Assembly: GCA_963815045.1 (NCBI GenBank)
Contig: CAWFET010000005.1
Coordinates: forward strand, 1-64,000
Source of the DNA: DASUPK01 sp963815045
GTDB taxonomy: Bacteria; Actinomycetota; Thermoleophilia; Solirubrobacterales; 70-9
Length of the DNA stretch: 64,000 bases
Reading direction: 5' to 3'
How positions within the stretch are numbered: the stretch's first letter is position 1; each line of letters begins with the position of its first letter. Positions 41,963-50,507 of the stretch are shown here, one piece after another. A program made the position numbers and the translations under genes. Under the pieces are notes generated by a model, which worked only from the letters and a program-made list of their open reading frames with translations, was not told the DNA's origin and did not search any database.

Positions 41963-43191
41963 TGGCCGTTCGGCTTCCCGCGCCGCTGCGGCCCCTGTGG
42001 CCGCTGGCGAAGGCGGCGTACACGGGCGGAACCCGCGCGATCTCGCCCCTCACGGGGCAGCTGAGCCGGCTGCGCGGCGGGTACCTCCCCCGGCGCCACG
42101 TGTCGCTGGTCGACGATTCGGTCGCCGCGGGCGACGCGCGGATGTGGGTCGCGCGCGAGGAGGAGCAGCTGGACCGGCCGATCCCGGCGGGCGAGCCGGC
42201 GCGCCATCCGGCCTTCGCCGGGCAGGCGAGCGAGACCGTCCCCCGGGTCGCCGTCGCCGAGCTGCCCGGGGGCCGGGTGCTGGGGCCGCATCGGGCCGTG
42301 ATCGACGGGCGCGGCGCGATGGTCGACGAGCTCTCCCCCTACTTCGGCACGTCCAGCTGGCGCGAGCATCCTGTCTTCCTGCATCCCTTCGAGAAGGAGC
42401 CGGTCGAGGTCGAGGGGATCCTGGGGGTGCTCGCCTGCCGGGGCGACGTCAGCAACTACCACTTCCTCCTCGACGTCCTGCCCCGCCTCGCGATCCTCGG
42501 GACGCCGGGGGTCCCCGCCCCCGAGCGCTGGTACGTCCCACGCCAGCGCGCCTTCCAGCGCGAGATGCTGGAGATGGCCGGGCTCCCGCAGGACGCCGTA
42601 GTGATCGACAGCGATCTCTCGCCGCACGTCCGCGCCGAGCGGCTGCTCGTGCCGGGGCTTCCGGACGCCCACCTGCGCACGCCCCCGTGGGCCGTCGACT
42701 TGGTCCGCGAGCGTCTGAGGCCCTCCGGGCTCGAGCGAGTGCCGGGCCGCCGGATCTACGTTACCCGCGGCCGGGAGCGCCACAACCGCATCGTCACGAA
42801 CGAGGACGAGGTCGTCGAGCTGCTCACCGAACGCGGGTTCACCGTCGTCGATCCGGGCACCATGCCGATGGCGGAGCAGATCCGCGCGTTCGGGGAGGCC
42901 GAGTGGATAGTGGCGCCGCACGGAGCGGCGCTCGCCAACCTCGCCTTCGCCAGCCGTGGGGCATCGGTGGTCGAGCTGTTCGCGCCCGACTACGTGCAGG
43001 GCTGCTACTGGAAGCTCGCCGACTGCATCCCGGGGCTCGGCTACACCTATCTGCTCGGCGACGGACGGGCGCCCCGGAGTGGGCGGATGAACGGAGTGAT
43101 GAGCGACATCACCATCGATCTGCCGGCTCTCCGCAGGACGATCGATTCCCTGCCCGCCGATCTGCCGACCGGCGCCCAGGCTGGCCGCTGA
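41962..43191 (+). CDS. GT61 (DUF563)-type glycosyltransferase
   Basis: The 409-residue protein matches the DUF563/GT61 pattern: a conserved N-terminal region with NYHFLLDVLPRLAILGTPG (His/Asp near residue 168), PGRRIYVTRGRERHNRIVTN (near 268), EDEVVELLTERGFTVVDPGT, IVAPHGAALANLAFASRG (near 318) and VVELFAPDYVQGCYWKLAD. Family members add xylose, arabinose or GlcNAc to glycans. The start is GTG 41962, overlapping the upstream stop by one base. Confidence 0.85.
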   Translation: MAVRLPAPLRPLWPLAKAAYTGGTRAISPLTGQLSRLRGGYLPRRHVSLVDDSVAAGDARMWVAREEEQLDRPIPAGEPARHPAFAGQASETVPRVAVAELPGGRVLGPHRAVIDGRGAMVDELSPYFGTSSWREHPVFLHPFEKEPVEVEGILGVLACRGDVSNYHFLLDVLPRLAILGTPGVPAPERWYVPRQRAFQREMLEMAGLPQDAVVIDSDLSPHVRAERLLVPGLPDAHLRTPPWAVDLVRERLRPSGLERVPGRRIYVTRGRERHNRIVTNEDEVVELLTERGFTVVDPGTMPMAEQIRAFGEAEWIVAPHGAALANLAFASRGASVVELFAPDYVQGCYWKLADCIPGLGYTYLLGDGRAPRSGRMNGVMSDITIDLPALRRTIDSLPADLPTGAQAGR

Positions 43192-43210
43192 GGCTAGATT
43201 GCGCCCGGAC

Positions 43211-44032
43211 ATGAAGGCTCGGAACCTGAAAGCCCTCGTGCTGGCCGCGGTGTGCCTCGCGGCGCCGCTGACGGTCGCGGCGTGCGGGGGCAGCGACGCG
43301 GGCGGTGTGGGGCCGCCCGTTGCGAAGCTGGGCGGTGCTCGCGTGTCCTGGGGAGAGCCGTCGGGGGGCGACCCGACCGCCGTCGTGATGCTGATCCACG
43401 GAGGCGGCTGGCAGCGCAGCGACTCCGGATATCGCGAGCAGAAGTCGAACGCCAAGTACGTCCAGGCCGAGGGCTACGCGACGGTGGCGGTCGGCTACGA
43501 CGCGGGCGCCAAGGGATTCCGGCAGGTCGAGGACGTCTACAGGGCAGCGCGCCAGCGTTACCCCGGCCTGCCCGTCTGCGCAAGCGGGATCTCGGCCGGC
43601 GGGAATCTGGCGCTGATGCTGGCGGCGCGCGAGCCGGATCTGGACTGCGTCGTCGCCCTCTCAGCGCCCACCAATCTCACCGCGCTGGCACAGCAGGACC
43701 CGAGCGGCGATGAGGCCTACCACCTCGCCGTGAAGGCGTTCGGGAGGGGCCAGCTGGCGAAATGGAGCCCCATCCGCTACGCGGGCAGGATCAAGAGCAG
43801 GGTCCTGCTGATCGCGGCCGACAGCGATCCGATCGTCCCGGTCGAGCAGAGCCGGGAATTCGCCCAGGCGCTCCCGGGCACTCAGCTTCTCGACCTGCCC
43901 TCCGGTCCGTCTCCCGCCGAGTTCGCCCATTTCGGCGGCGTTCAGCCCGATGCGACCAACACAGCCATCGCGCGTGAGTTCGCTTTCCTGAAGGAAGCCA
44001 CCGCGGGGTCGAGCGGAGGAAGCGGTGGCTGA
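43211..44032 (+). CDS. Alpha/beta-hydrolase lipoprotein (esterase-like)
   Basis: The 273-residue protein has a lipoprotein signal (VLAAVCLAAPLTVAAC, Cys near residue 25) and an alpha/beta-hydrolase fold. The oxyanion motif is MLIHGGGW, the nucleophile elbow CASGISAGGNLALML, the catalytic Asp is in LLIAADSDPIVPVEQ and the His in AEFAHFGG. The HGGGW motif is that of hormone-sensitive-lipase-like carboxylesterases. It may deacylate the surface glycan whose O-acetyltransferase gene overlaps it by eight bases (inference). The frame could also start from 43199. Confidence 0.83.
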   Translation: MKARNLKALVLAAVCLAAPLTVAACGGSDAGGVGPPVAKLGGARVSWGEPSGGDPTAVVMLIHGGGWQRSDSGYREQKSNAKYVQAEGYATVAVGYDAGAKGFRQVEDVYRAARQRYPGLPVCASGISAGGNLALMLAAREPDLDCVVALSAPTNLTALAQQDPSGDEAYHLAVKAFGRGQLAKWSPIRYAGRIKSRVLLIAADSDPIVPVEQSREFAQALPGTQLLDLPSGPSPAEFAHFGGVQPDATNTAIAREFAFLKEATAGSSGGSGG

Positions 44033-44702
44033 GGAGCACGTCGGGCTGAGGGCCACCCTCGGGTTCCAGTGGCGACGCCTGCGGAGCGCGTGGTGGGGCG
44101 ACGATCTCTCCAACCTGAGACGCCTGGAGCGCCAGGGGCGGGTGGTCCGAGGCGTCGGCACCTACGGCGTGCCGACGGTTTGGACGTTCCCCCACGAGGA
44201 TCAGACCAAGCTGATCGTCGGGAAATACAGCGCGGTCGGCGGAACGATTCTCCTCGGCGGCCAGCATGCGGTGAAGCACGTCGCCAGCTACCCCCTGCGC
44301 ATTCACCTGGGCATGGAGGGCGCCGGCAGCGATGGCAATCCCGCGATTCGCGGGGACATCGTGATGGGCTCGGACGTGTGGGTGACATTCGGCGCCTGGG
44401 TCCTCAGCGGCGTCACGATCGGCGACGGGGCGGTCGTGGCGACAGGCTCGGTCGTCACGAAGGACGTGCCGCCCTATGCGATCGTCGGCGGCAACCCCGC
44501 CAAGGTGATCCGCTACCGGCACTCCGAGGAGCAGATCGAAGAGCTTCTCCAGATCAAGTGGTGGGACTGGCCGGAGGAGGAGATCCGGAAGGCGGTGCCG
44601 TATCTCGCCAGCGAGGACGCCGATGCGTTCATCGAGTACGCCCACGCCAACGAGCACCTCTGGCGACCGACACAGCCCGTCGGGTCAGCCCCACATCCCT
44701 GA
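44025..44702 (+). CDS. CatB-type O-acetyltransferase (left-handed beta-helix)
   Basis: The 225-residue protein has hexapeptide repeats of the xenobiotic/virginiamycin acetyltransferase group: IVGKYSAVGGTILLGGQH, GSDVWVTFGAWVLSGVTIGD, GAVVATGSVVTKDVPPYAIV and GGNPAKVIRYR. The GNPAKVIRYR end and the following IEELLQIKWWDW helix are family hallmarks. The active-site His is probably in LGGQHAVKHV. It takes acetyl from acetyl-CoA. It likely acetylates a sugar here. Its end overlaps the convergent glycosyltransferase gene by 18 bases. Confidence 0.9.
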   Translation: MAEEHVGLRATLGFQWRRLRSAWWGDDLSNLRRLERQGRVVRGVGTYGVPTVWTFPHEDQTKLIVGKYSAVGGTILLGGQHAVKHVASYPLRIHLGMEGAGSDGNPAIRGDIVMGSDVWVTFGAWVLSGVTIGDGAVVATGSVVTKDVPPYAIVGGNPAKVIRYRHSEEQIEELLQIKWWDWPEEEIRKAVPYLASEDADAFIEYAHANEHLWRPTQPVGSAPHP

Positions 44703-45887
44703 CTTCTCGACGATCCGTCCCCGCAGCCTGCTGGTCAGGCCGGGCAGGCGCCGCTTGACGTTGTCGTATTCCTCCGGAAGCGCGCAGCGAATCCCCTTCA
44801 CTACGTCGGAGATCATCAGCCGGCCGACCAGGCCTCGGGCTCCCCGCCGCCAGCTCTCGTAATCGTCTGCCTCGGCGGCGACGAACGGGGACGGCAGGGT
44901 TCCGGGGTCGGCCAACGCGGCGACGCGGTACGCGTGGCGAAGGCGCCGGGTGATGCGCCGCCCGGTCGTGTCGGCGCCGTAGACGTAGCCGGGTTGCGGC
45001 CCGATCTCACGCTCCTTTTCGAGCACGACCTCGGCGTAGGCCTGACAGAGCTCGATCAGCGCCTCCGTTCCCAGCTGGGAAGTGCTGAACCCATCCGGGT
45101 GCGACGTCTTGAAGCGGGTCGACAGCTCGTCGGGCCGGCGCGGGTCGAACGCGTGGAAGTGGAAGAGCCGGAGCCGGTCCTCCGTTCCCGCGATCAAGTA
45201 GCCATCGGCGTCGCGGTCGACCGGGCGCTCGTGAAGGTTGGCGAGCCCGACGTTGTACCCGTAGTGGCGCAGGGGCGTGGCATCGAAGTACAGGCTGCCC
45301 AGATCGACCCATTTCTGATCGACGAACAGACCGGCGATCGGATCGTGGAGGCACTCGCTGTTGAGATGGCCCCACCACCACTCGAGGAAGTCACCGGCGC
45401 GCCGGTCCACCCCGCAGAAGCCGAGGTTGTAGGTCCCCACGTGCAGGAGGTGGCCGTCGGAGAACTCGCCGTCGGTCGGTGTCGGCTGCAGGTAGTGAGG
45501 GGTGAGCAGGATGCCGCCGGGACTCGCCTCCAGGGCCGGGCTGAGCTCCTCCATCGGGGCCACGGCGTAGGTATCCGGGTCCAGGTAGCAGACCTGATCG
45601 TGCTCGGCGAGCAGCGCGCGCAGGACGAGCGGCTTGACCGCGGTTGCGAACTCGACCAGGTCGTAGGACATCGCCAGTTCGAGGGCCTGGCGCTGCTGCA
45701 GGTCGAGCATGCCGGGGTGCATCCAGCGCACGCCCTCGAGCTCAGGCAGCTCCGAATCGGCCGTCGCGTCGATGAGGAAGACCGTCAGCGGGACATCGCT
45801 GCCCTGCTCGCGCAGGCTGTCGCTCAGCGCGAGAGCGGCCGGCAGGTAGTTGCGCGCCAGGATCGTGCAATACGCAGGTTGTCTCAT
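44685..45887 (-). CDS. Glycosyltransferase-like protein (GT8-like GT-A fold)
   Basis: The 400-residue protein starts MRQPAYCTILARNYLPAALA, typical of GT-A enzymes that step along several donor/acceptor positions. The DxD-like metal motif is in VCYLDPDTYAVAPMEEL near residue 105, and VGTYNLGFCGVDRR, GLFVDQKWVDLGSLYF and YNVGLANLHER follow, as in GT8-like proteins of bacterial sugar loci. The C-terminal 130 residues are helical and of unknown role. ATG 45887 is preferred over an upstream start at 45908. Confidence 0.78.
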   Translation of the reverse strand: MRQPAYCTILARNYLPAALALSDSLREQGSDVPLTVFLIDATADSELPELEGVRWMHPGMLDLQQRQALELAMSYDLVEFATAVKPLVLRALLAEHDQVCYLDPDTYAVAPMEELSPALEASPGGILLTPHYLQPTPTDGEFSDGHLLHVGTYNLGFCGVDRRAGDFLEWWWGHLNSECLHDPIAGLFVDQKWVDLGSLYFDATPLRHYGYNVGLANLHERPVDRDADGYLIAGTEDRLRLFHFHAFDPRRPDELSTRFKTSHPDGFSTSQLGTEALIELCQAYAEVVLEKEREIGPQPGYVYGADTTGRRITRRLRHAYRVAALADPGTLPSPFVAAEADDYESWRRGARGLVGRLMISDVVKGIRCALPEEYDNVKRRLPGLTSRLRGRIVEKSGMWG

Positions 45888-45957
45888 TCGCCCTCGATCA
45901 CCCCCCAACGCCCGCCGACTGCGGCACCGTTACGTGCCTGTTCGTAGCATCTCACGG

Positions 45958-46710
45958 ATGCAAAACGGGCACGCCATCAGCCACCGGATCGAGCCCCACC
46001 GCCTCAGCGACCGCGTCCGCGGCAAGCTCCTCTTCCTGCTCGCGTGGCCATCGCTGATCCGGGCGATGCGCCGCCGGAGGCGGCGAACGGAGCTCTGGAT
46101 CGGCGATTCGCACGCCATGACGGTCAACCGCCGGGTCACGAACGGGATGTTCATGCGGGCGCCCGAGGGACAGCTGATCGTGCGCGACGGCGCCAGGTTG
46201 ATGTACTCGATCGGCCGCAAGGGATTCACCCCGCGCGTCCTGCGGGTGGCGCGATTCGTCAACAGGTTCGGGAGACCCGGGGCGCTCGTCCCGATCTTCC
46301 TGGCAGGTGAGATCGACGTCAGGGTGCACCTCGCCGAGCGGCTCGACTCGTCCTTCGACTGGGTCGACGGATACGTGCGCCACTGCACCGAGCTGGCACG
46401 GCTGCTGAAGGCGGACCGAATGGGCTTCTTCGTGACGATGCCGCCCGTGGACGTGCCGGAGGCCGACGTGTGGTTTCCGATCAACGGCACGATCGAAGAA
46501 CGTGTCCAGGCCCATCGGAAGCTCCGGGAGGCTCTTGCTCGAAGCGTCAGCCCCGTTCAGAGGGCCACGCTCCTCGACCTGACCGACGAGCTCGCCGGCC
46601 CGACGGGAGCCATGCCGGTCGAATCCACCTTCGACGGCGCCCATACCAACCTGCAGACGGTCGCGCGAATCCGTGAGCGGCTCGCCGAGTACCGGCTGAC
46701 CGAGTCCTAG
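45958..46710 (+). CDS. SGNH-hydrolase-like protein
   Basis: The 250-residue protein carries a block I-like motif, LWIGDSHAMTVN near residue 46 (candidate nucleophile Ser). Near the C-terminus ESTFDGAHTNLQTVARI carries the Asp-x-x-His pair expected for the SGNH catalytic dyad. A Gly and Asn in the middle blocks are not obvious. It may remove or transfer acyl groups of the glycan (inference). Its TAG overlaps the convergent TylF-like gene's stop (CTAG). The frame is open upstream, but ATG 45958 fits best. Confidence 0.62.
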   Translation: MQNGHAISHRIEPHRLSDRVRGKLLFLLAWPSLIRAMRRRRRRTELWIGDSHAMTVNRRVTNGMFMRAPEGQLIVRDGARLMYSIGRKGFTPRVLRVARFVNRFGRPGALVPIFLAGEIDVRVHLAERLDSSFDWVDGYVRHCTELARLLKADRMGFFVTMPPVDVPEADVWFPINGTIEERVQAHRKLREALARSVSPVQRATLLDLTDELAGPTGAMPVESTFDGAHTNLQTVARIRERLAEYRLTES

Positions 46711-47567
46711 GACTCCTTGCGCCAGTAGGCGCCGAATCCGTCGATGTCGACGATCTCCTCGGTGATCCCGTTGGCGTCGCGGTAGTCGTGGATCGCCCGC
46801 TGGCACTGCGCCACGAGGTCCCCGTAGTCGTCGACGATGCAGAAGCCGCCCGGCGAGAGCTTCGGATAGAGCGCCTCGATCGCCTGCCAGGTCGACTCGT
46901 AAAGGTCGCCGTCGAGGCGCATGACCGAGAGCTGCTCGACCGGCGCCGTCGGCAGGGTGTCCTTGAACCAGCCGACCAGGAACTTGACCCGGTCGTCGAG
47001 CAGGCCGTAGCGCTCGAAGTTGTGCTTCACCTGCTCGACCCCCACCGCGAGACCCGTCTGCTTGTAGAAGGTGTCGCCGGCGTCCGCGGGAAACCGGTCG
47101 GGGTCCGGTGCAGGAAGCCCCTCGAAGGAGTCCGCGCACCAGACATTGCGCGTCTCGTCTCCCCATGCCCTCAGCACCCCGCGCATGAAAATGGTGGCCC
47201 CACCGCGCCAGACGCCGGTCTCGATCAGGTCGCCCGGGACGTCGTCGCGGAGCACCGTCTCGACGCAGTGCTGGATGTTCTCCATGCGCTTCAGGCCGAT
47301 CATGGAGTCGGCTCGGGCGGGCCAGTCGCGGCCGTTCGCACGCAGCGCGGGGTCGTAGGGCTTCTTGTAGGCGACCTCGAAGCCGAAGCGGCTGACCAGA
47401 CGGCCGACGGAATCGGCCGCCCTCTTGCGCAGCTTCGGCGATCCGGAGGTCCTGACGCCGCCCAGGATCGAGTCGTTGTCCTCGCTCACGACGCCCGTCA
47501 GGGTCCGCTTCAGGAGGTCGAGATAGAGGTCCCGCGCCAGATCGGTCTGAGTTTCCGAGACGGTCAT
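46707..47567 (-). CDS. TylF/MycF-family O-methyltransferase
   Basis: The 286-residue protein has TylF/MycF hallmarks: ADSMIGLKRMENIQHCVETV, GDLIETGVWRGGATIFMRGV (SAM motif near residue 117), VWCADSFEGLPAPDPDRFPA, LSVMRLDGDLYESTWQAIEA and the metal-binding GGFCIVDDYGDLVAQCQRAI. The family methylates hydroxyls on deoxysugars, using SAM and a metal ion. With the CDP-glucose-type dehydratase in the locus, a deoxysugar acceptor is plausible (inference). Confidence 0.92.
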   Translation of the reverse strand: MTVSETQTDLARDLYLDLLKRTLTGVVSEDNDSILGGVRTSGSPKLRKRAADSVGRLVSRFGFEVAYKKPYDPALRANGRDWPARADSMIGLKRMENIQHCVETVLRDDVPGDLIETGVWRGGATIFMRGVLRAWGDETRNVWCADSFEGLPAPDPDRFPADAGDTFYKQTGLAVGVEQVKHNFERYGLLDDRVKFLVGWFKDTLPTAPVEQLSVMRLDGDLYESTWQAIEALYPKLSPGGFCIVDDYGDLVAQCQRAIHDYRDANGITEEIVDIDGFGAYWRKES

Positions 47568-47632
47568 CGGCGGCGATGCTAGTGCCTGGGCAACCGGCGG
47601 GCGCCGATTGAGCGGCTGTCACACTGGCCGCC

Positions 47633-48919
47633 ATGAGCAGCCCCCCGAGACGCTCAATTCGCCGCCAGCTGAGCGTGATCACGGTCGACCAGGCGATCGC
47701 CGGCGGCTCGAACGTGCTGATCGCGGTGATCGCCGCGCGCCTGCTCTCCGCCGCCTCGTTCGGGCTCTTCGGGATCGTCTTCCTCCTCTACATGGTCGCC
47801 CAGGGGGTCTCGCGAGCGCTCGTCAACGACCCCCTGCTCGTGCACCCGGAGGAGGGCGAGGAACGCAAGGGCGAGGTGATCGGAACGAGCTGTCTGCTCG
47901 GGCTGGGGCTCGGCGCCGCCGTGGCCGTGCTCGGTGGAGCGGTGAGCGCCATCGACGGCTCCCTGGGCGGCGCCATCGCCGTCCTGGGCCTCTGCCTGCC
48001 ACTGCTTGCGGTCCAGGACCTCGGCCGCTATCTCGGGTTCGCCACCGAGCGGCCTTCATCGGCCCTCGCGCTGGACGTGACCTGGCTGCTCGTCCTGATC
48101 GTGGCGGTGATCCCCCTGTTCGTCACCGGCACGCACTCCCTGCCGTGGCTGATCGCCGCCTGGGGCGGCTCCGGGGCCGTCGCGGGCCTGCTCGTCTTCG
48201 TTCAGTACCGCGCCGATCGCATCCGCCTCGGCCTGGCGTGGTTGCGCTACACGTGGGACTTCTCCTGGCGATACCTGATCTCGTACGTGGCGACCCAGAG
48301 CGGGGCGCTCGCCGCGGCCAGCAGCGTCGCTGCCATCGCGGGAGCGCGGGCGCTCGGCGGCGTGCAGGGCGCGCTTCTTCTGGTGCGCCCGTTCACGACC
48401 TTCCAGATCGCCGTGACCGCCGCGAGCGTCGGGCACGTGACCCGGTCCGTCGACGCGGAGGGAGCGGTCCGGAGCTACATCGGCAAGGTGTCGGTCCTGA
48501 CCACGACGGCCGCGGCGGTGAACCTGGTGGCGATGGTCCTGCTGCCGGACAGCCTGGGCAGGGCGATACTCGGGGATTCCTGGGACGTCGCACAGCCGCT
48601 GCTGCTCGCGACCGGAGTCCAGATCATGTTTCTCGGCCTGCTCACCGGGCCCCGGGCCGGACTGCTCGGGATGCGCGCCATCCGCAAGGTGATGGCGATC
48701 GACGTGGTGACGACCGGACTGGTCTTCGCCGCGAGCGTCGTGGGCGCCGAGATCAACGGCGCGCTCGGCGCGCTCTGGGCCATCACGGTCGTACAGGGCG
48801 CGATCATGGCGGTGATGTGGGCGACGTTCCTGGCGGCGAGCTCCGGCCCCGACACCGGCGCGGCCATGGCCCCCGAGCCACTCCCGCCTGAACCGGCGCC
48901 GACGCCGCCGGCCATCTGA
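47633..48919 (+). CDS. Wzx-like oligosaccharide flippase
   Basis: The 428-residue membrane protein has about 12 hydrophobic segments and the start typical of MOP-superfamily flippases: SVITVDQAIAGGSNVLIAVI, AARLLSAASFGLFGIVFLLY. It carries undecaprenyl-linked oligosaccharide across the membrane in Wzx/Wzy systems. Neighbours are a polymerase-like gene, glycosyltransferases and Wzz, which supports this role. The C-terminus is a Pro/Ala-rich hydrophilic tail. Confidence 0.85.
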   Translation: MSSPPRRSIRRQLSVITVDQAIAGGSNVLIAVIAARLLSAASFGLFGIVFLLYMVAQGVSRALVNDPLLVHPEEGEERKGEVIGTSCLLGLGLGAAVAVLGGAVSAIDGSLGGAIAVLGLCLPLLAVQDLGRYLGFATERPSSALALDVTWLLVLIVAVIPLFVTGTHSLPWLIAAWGGSGAVAGLLVFVQYRADRIRLGLAWLRYTWDFSWRYLISYVATQSGALAAASSVAAIAGARALGGVQGALLLVRPFTTFQIAVTAASVGHVTRSVDAEGAVRSYIGKVSVLTTTAAAVNLVAMVLLPDSLGRAILGDSWDVAQPLLLATGVQIMFLGLLTGPRAGLLGMRAIRKVMAIDVVTTGLVFAASVVGAEINGALGALWAITVVQGAIMAVMWATFLAASSGPDTGAAMAPEPLPPEPAPTPPAI

Positions 48920-48966
48920 GGTATGCGACGGCTCGCGGCGGGCCTCGCTTCGTCGGGGCGGGAGCC

Positions 48967-50442
48967 CTACGTCGCGACCGGGACCCGCTCGGGCTCGCGG
49001 GCAGCCGCGGCGGGAGGAGGCGGAACGGGTGCCGTGGACGGCAGGGCCTCGTGGCCGTTGCCCTGAGAGCGCCCCGCCTGAGCCGCCAGCCCCAGGCCCA
49101 GCAGCAGGCCGACCGGAACGAAGATGTAGCGATCGGCGATCTCGTTCTGCCCGAGGCCGGCGATCAGCCAGACCGCGAACGAGATCATCACCGCCCCCAC
49201 GAAGGGCGGGCTCCCCCTCGGCAGGCCGGGGTCGCGGTACAGCCGCCAGCCGGTGAGGAAGGTCCCCGCCGAGTAGAGGATCAGAGCGAGTATTCCGAGG
49301 AACCCCGCGGTCTCCCAGAACTGGAGCGGCAGGCTGTGCGCGTCGGCGACCACCGTGTAGCCGATTCCCGTGACCGGATGCGCGAGGGCGATGTGGAGGG
49401 ACTCGTGGAACTGGTCCGAGCGCTGACCGGTTGCAGCCGACGAATCGCCGCCGCCGCTGAGGCGGCTGATCCCCTCGAGCAACGGGTTGTTCGTCGGCGC
49501 GACCACCACGATCAGCACGGCGGCGGCGAGTCCGATCACGACGATTCGGGCGCGCAGCTTGGGAATCAGCAGCGCGGTCAGGCCGACCGCGAGCACCAGC
49601 GAGAAGAGCCCGACCCGCGAACCGGAGACCAGTACTCCGCCGCAGAGGAGGACTGACGCGGTGATTGCGGCGGCCCGCCCCGGGCCGCGAAACTGAACGG
49701 CACGCAGGAGGGCGATGGGAAGCGTCATCGCACAGGTCAGGGCGAAGGTGTTCGGATGGATCGTCAAGCCGGCGACCCGACTTCCATCGTTGACGATCAC
49801 ACCGGTGATGCTCTGCCCCACCCCCGCGCCCGTGAATCGGTCGAACGTCCCGATTGCCGCGCTGATCGTCGCGGAGAACAACCACAGATTCGCGAACAGG
49901 TTGGCCCGCCGCCACGACGAGGCGACCGCTCCGATCACGACCGGCACGATCAGAAACGCCAGCTCGAACCGAAGCATCGTGACGATCGCCGGACCGGGCG
50001 GAGTGAAGGAAGGCGGCGGATCCTGAGGCGGGTTGGGGACCAGGAAGAACTGATTGAGCAGCTGCGAGGCGAACATGATGCCGGCCGCCCCCAGGAGCCA
50101 TCCGGGGAGCGGGACGCTGATCGTGTCCTGGAACCAGCAGTACCCGACGCCGAACAGCGCGGCGAGGAGGAGCAGGTCCGGCGGCGAGGTTCCGCCCGAG
50201 CGGAACCCGTTCCACGTGATCGAGATCACCGCTGCGCTGGTCAGCACCATCACGACCGGATGCCAGGTGGTGGCGTCGGCGCCGCGGACACGGAAACGGA
50301 TCAGCGCGACCAGCAGGATGAGGCCGATCGCCGCCGCCACCAGCAGGAGGCCCGCCGGGGGAAGCACCGCGGCCAGCGCCCCCATCAGTGCCGCCGCGCC
50401 CCCCAGGTAGACACCCGAACGCATCCGAGTCGCCATCGCCAT
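48967..50442 (-). CDS. O-antigen ligase/polymerase-like (Wzy/WaaL family) membrane protein
   Basis: From ATG 50442 the protein has about 491 residues and some 11-12 membrane helices, with a large loop containing AATGQRSDQFHESLHIALAH and PVTGIGYTVVADAHSLPLQF. The H-x-P-x-x-G-x-G-x and Asp/His pattern is typical of O-antigen ligase (Wzy_C) proteins. It would polymerise or attach repeat units on the outer face. The start is moved from an upstream open frame because that part overlaps the divergent glycosyltransferase. Confidence 0.85.
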   Translation of the reverse strand: MAMATRMRSGVYLGGAAALMGALAAVLPPAGLLLVAAAIGLILLVALIRFRVRGADATTWHPVVMVLTSAAVISITWNGFRSGGTSPPDLLLLAALFGVGYCWFQDTISVPLPGWLLGAAGIMFASQLLNQFFLVPNPPQDPPPSFTPPGPAIVTMLRFELAFLIVPVVIGAVASSWRRANLFANLWLFSATISAAIGTFDRFTGAGVGQSITGVIVNDGSRVAGLTIHPNTFALTCAMTLPIALLRAVQFRGPGRAAAITASVLLCGGVLVSGSRVGLFSLVLAVGLTALLIPKLRARIVVIGLAAAVLIVVVAPTNNPLLEGISRLSGGGDSSAATGQRSDQFHESLHIALAHPVTGIGYTVVADAHSLPLQFWETAGFLGILALILYSAGTFLTGWRLYRDPGLPRGSPPFVGAVMISFAVWLIAGLGQNEIADRYIFVPVGLLLGLGLAAQAGRSQGNGHEALPSTAPVPPPPAAAAREPERVPVAT

Positions 50443-50507
50443 GACGGCGAAGAGTAGTGAGAACGACCGGCGCGCCGCCCCAGTTCCCCTCTCTAGGATC
50501 CCCGGCC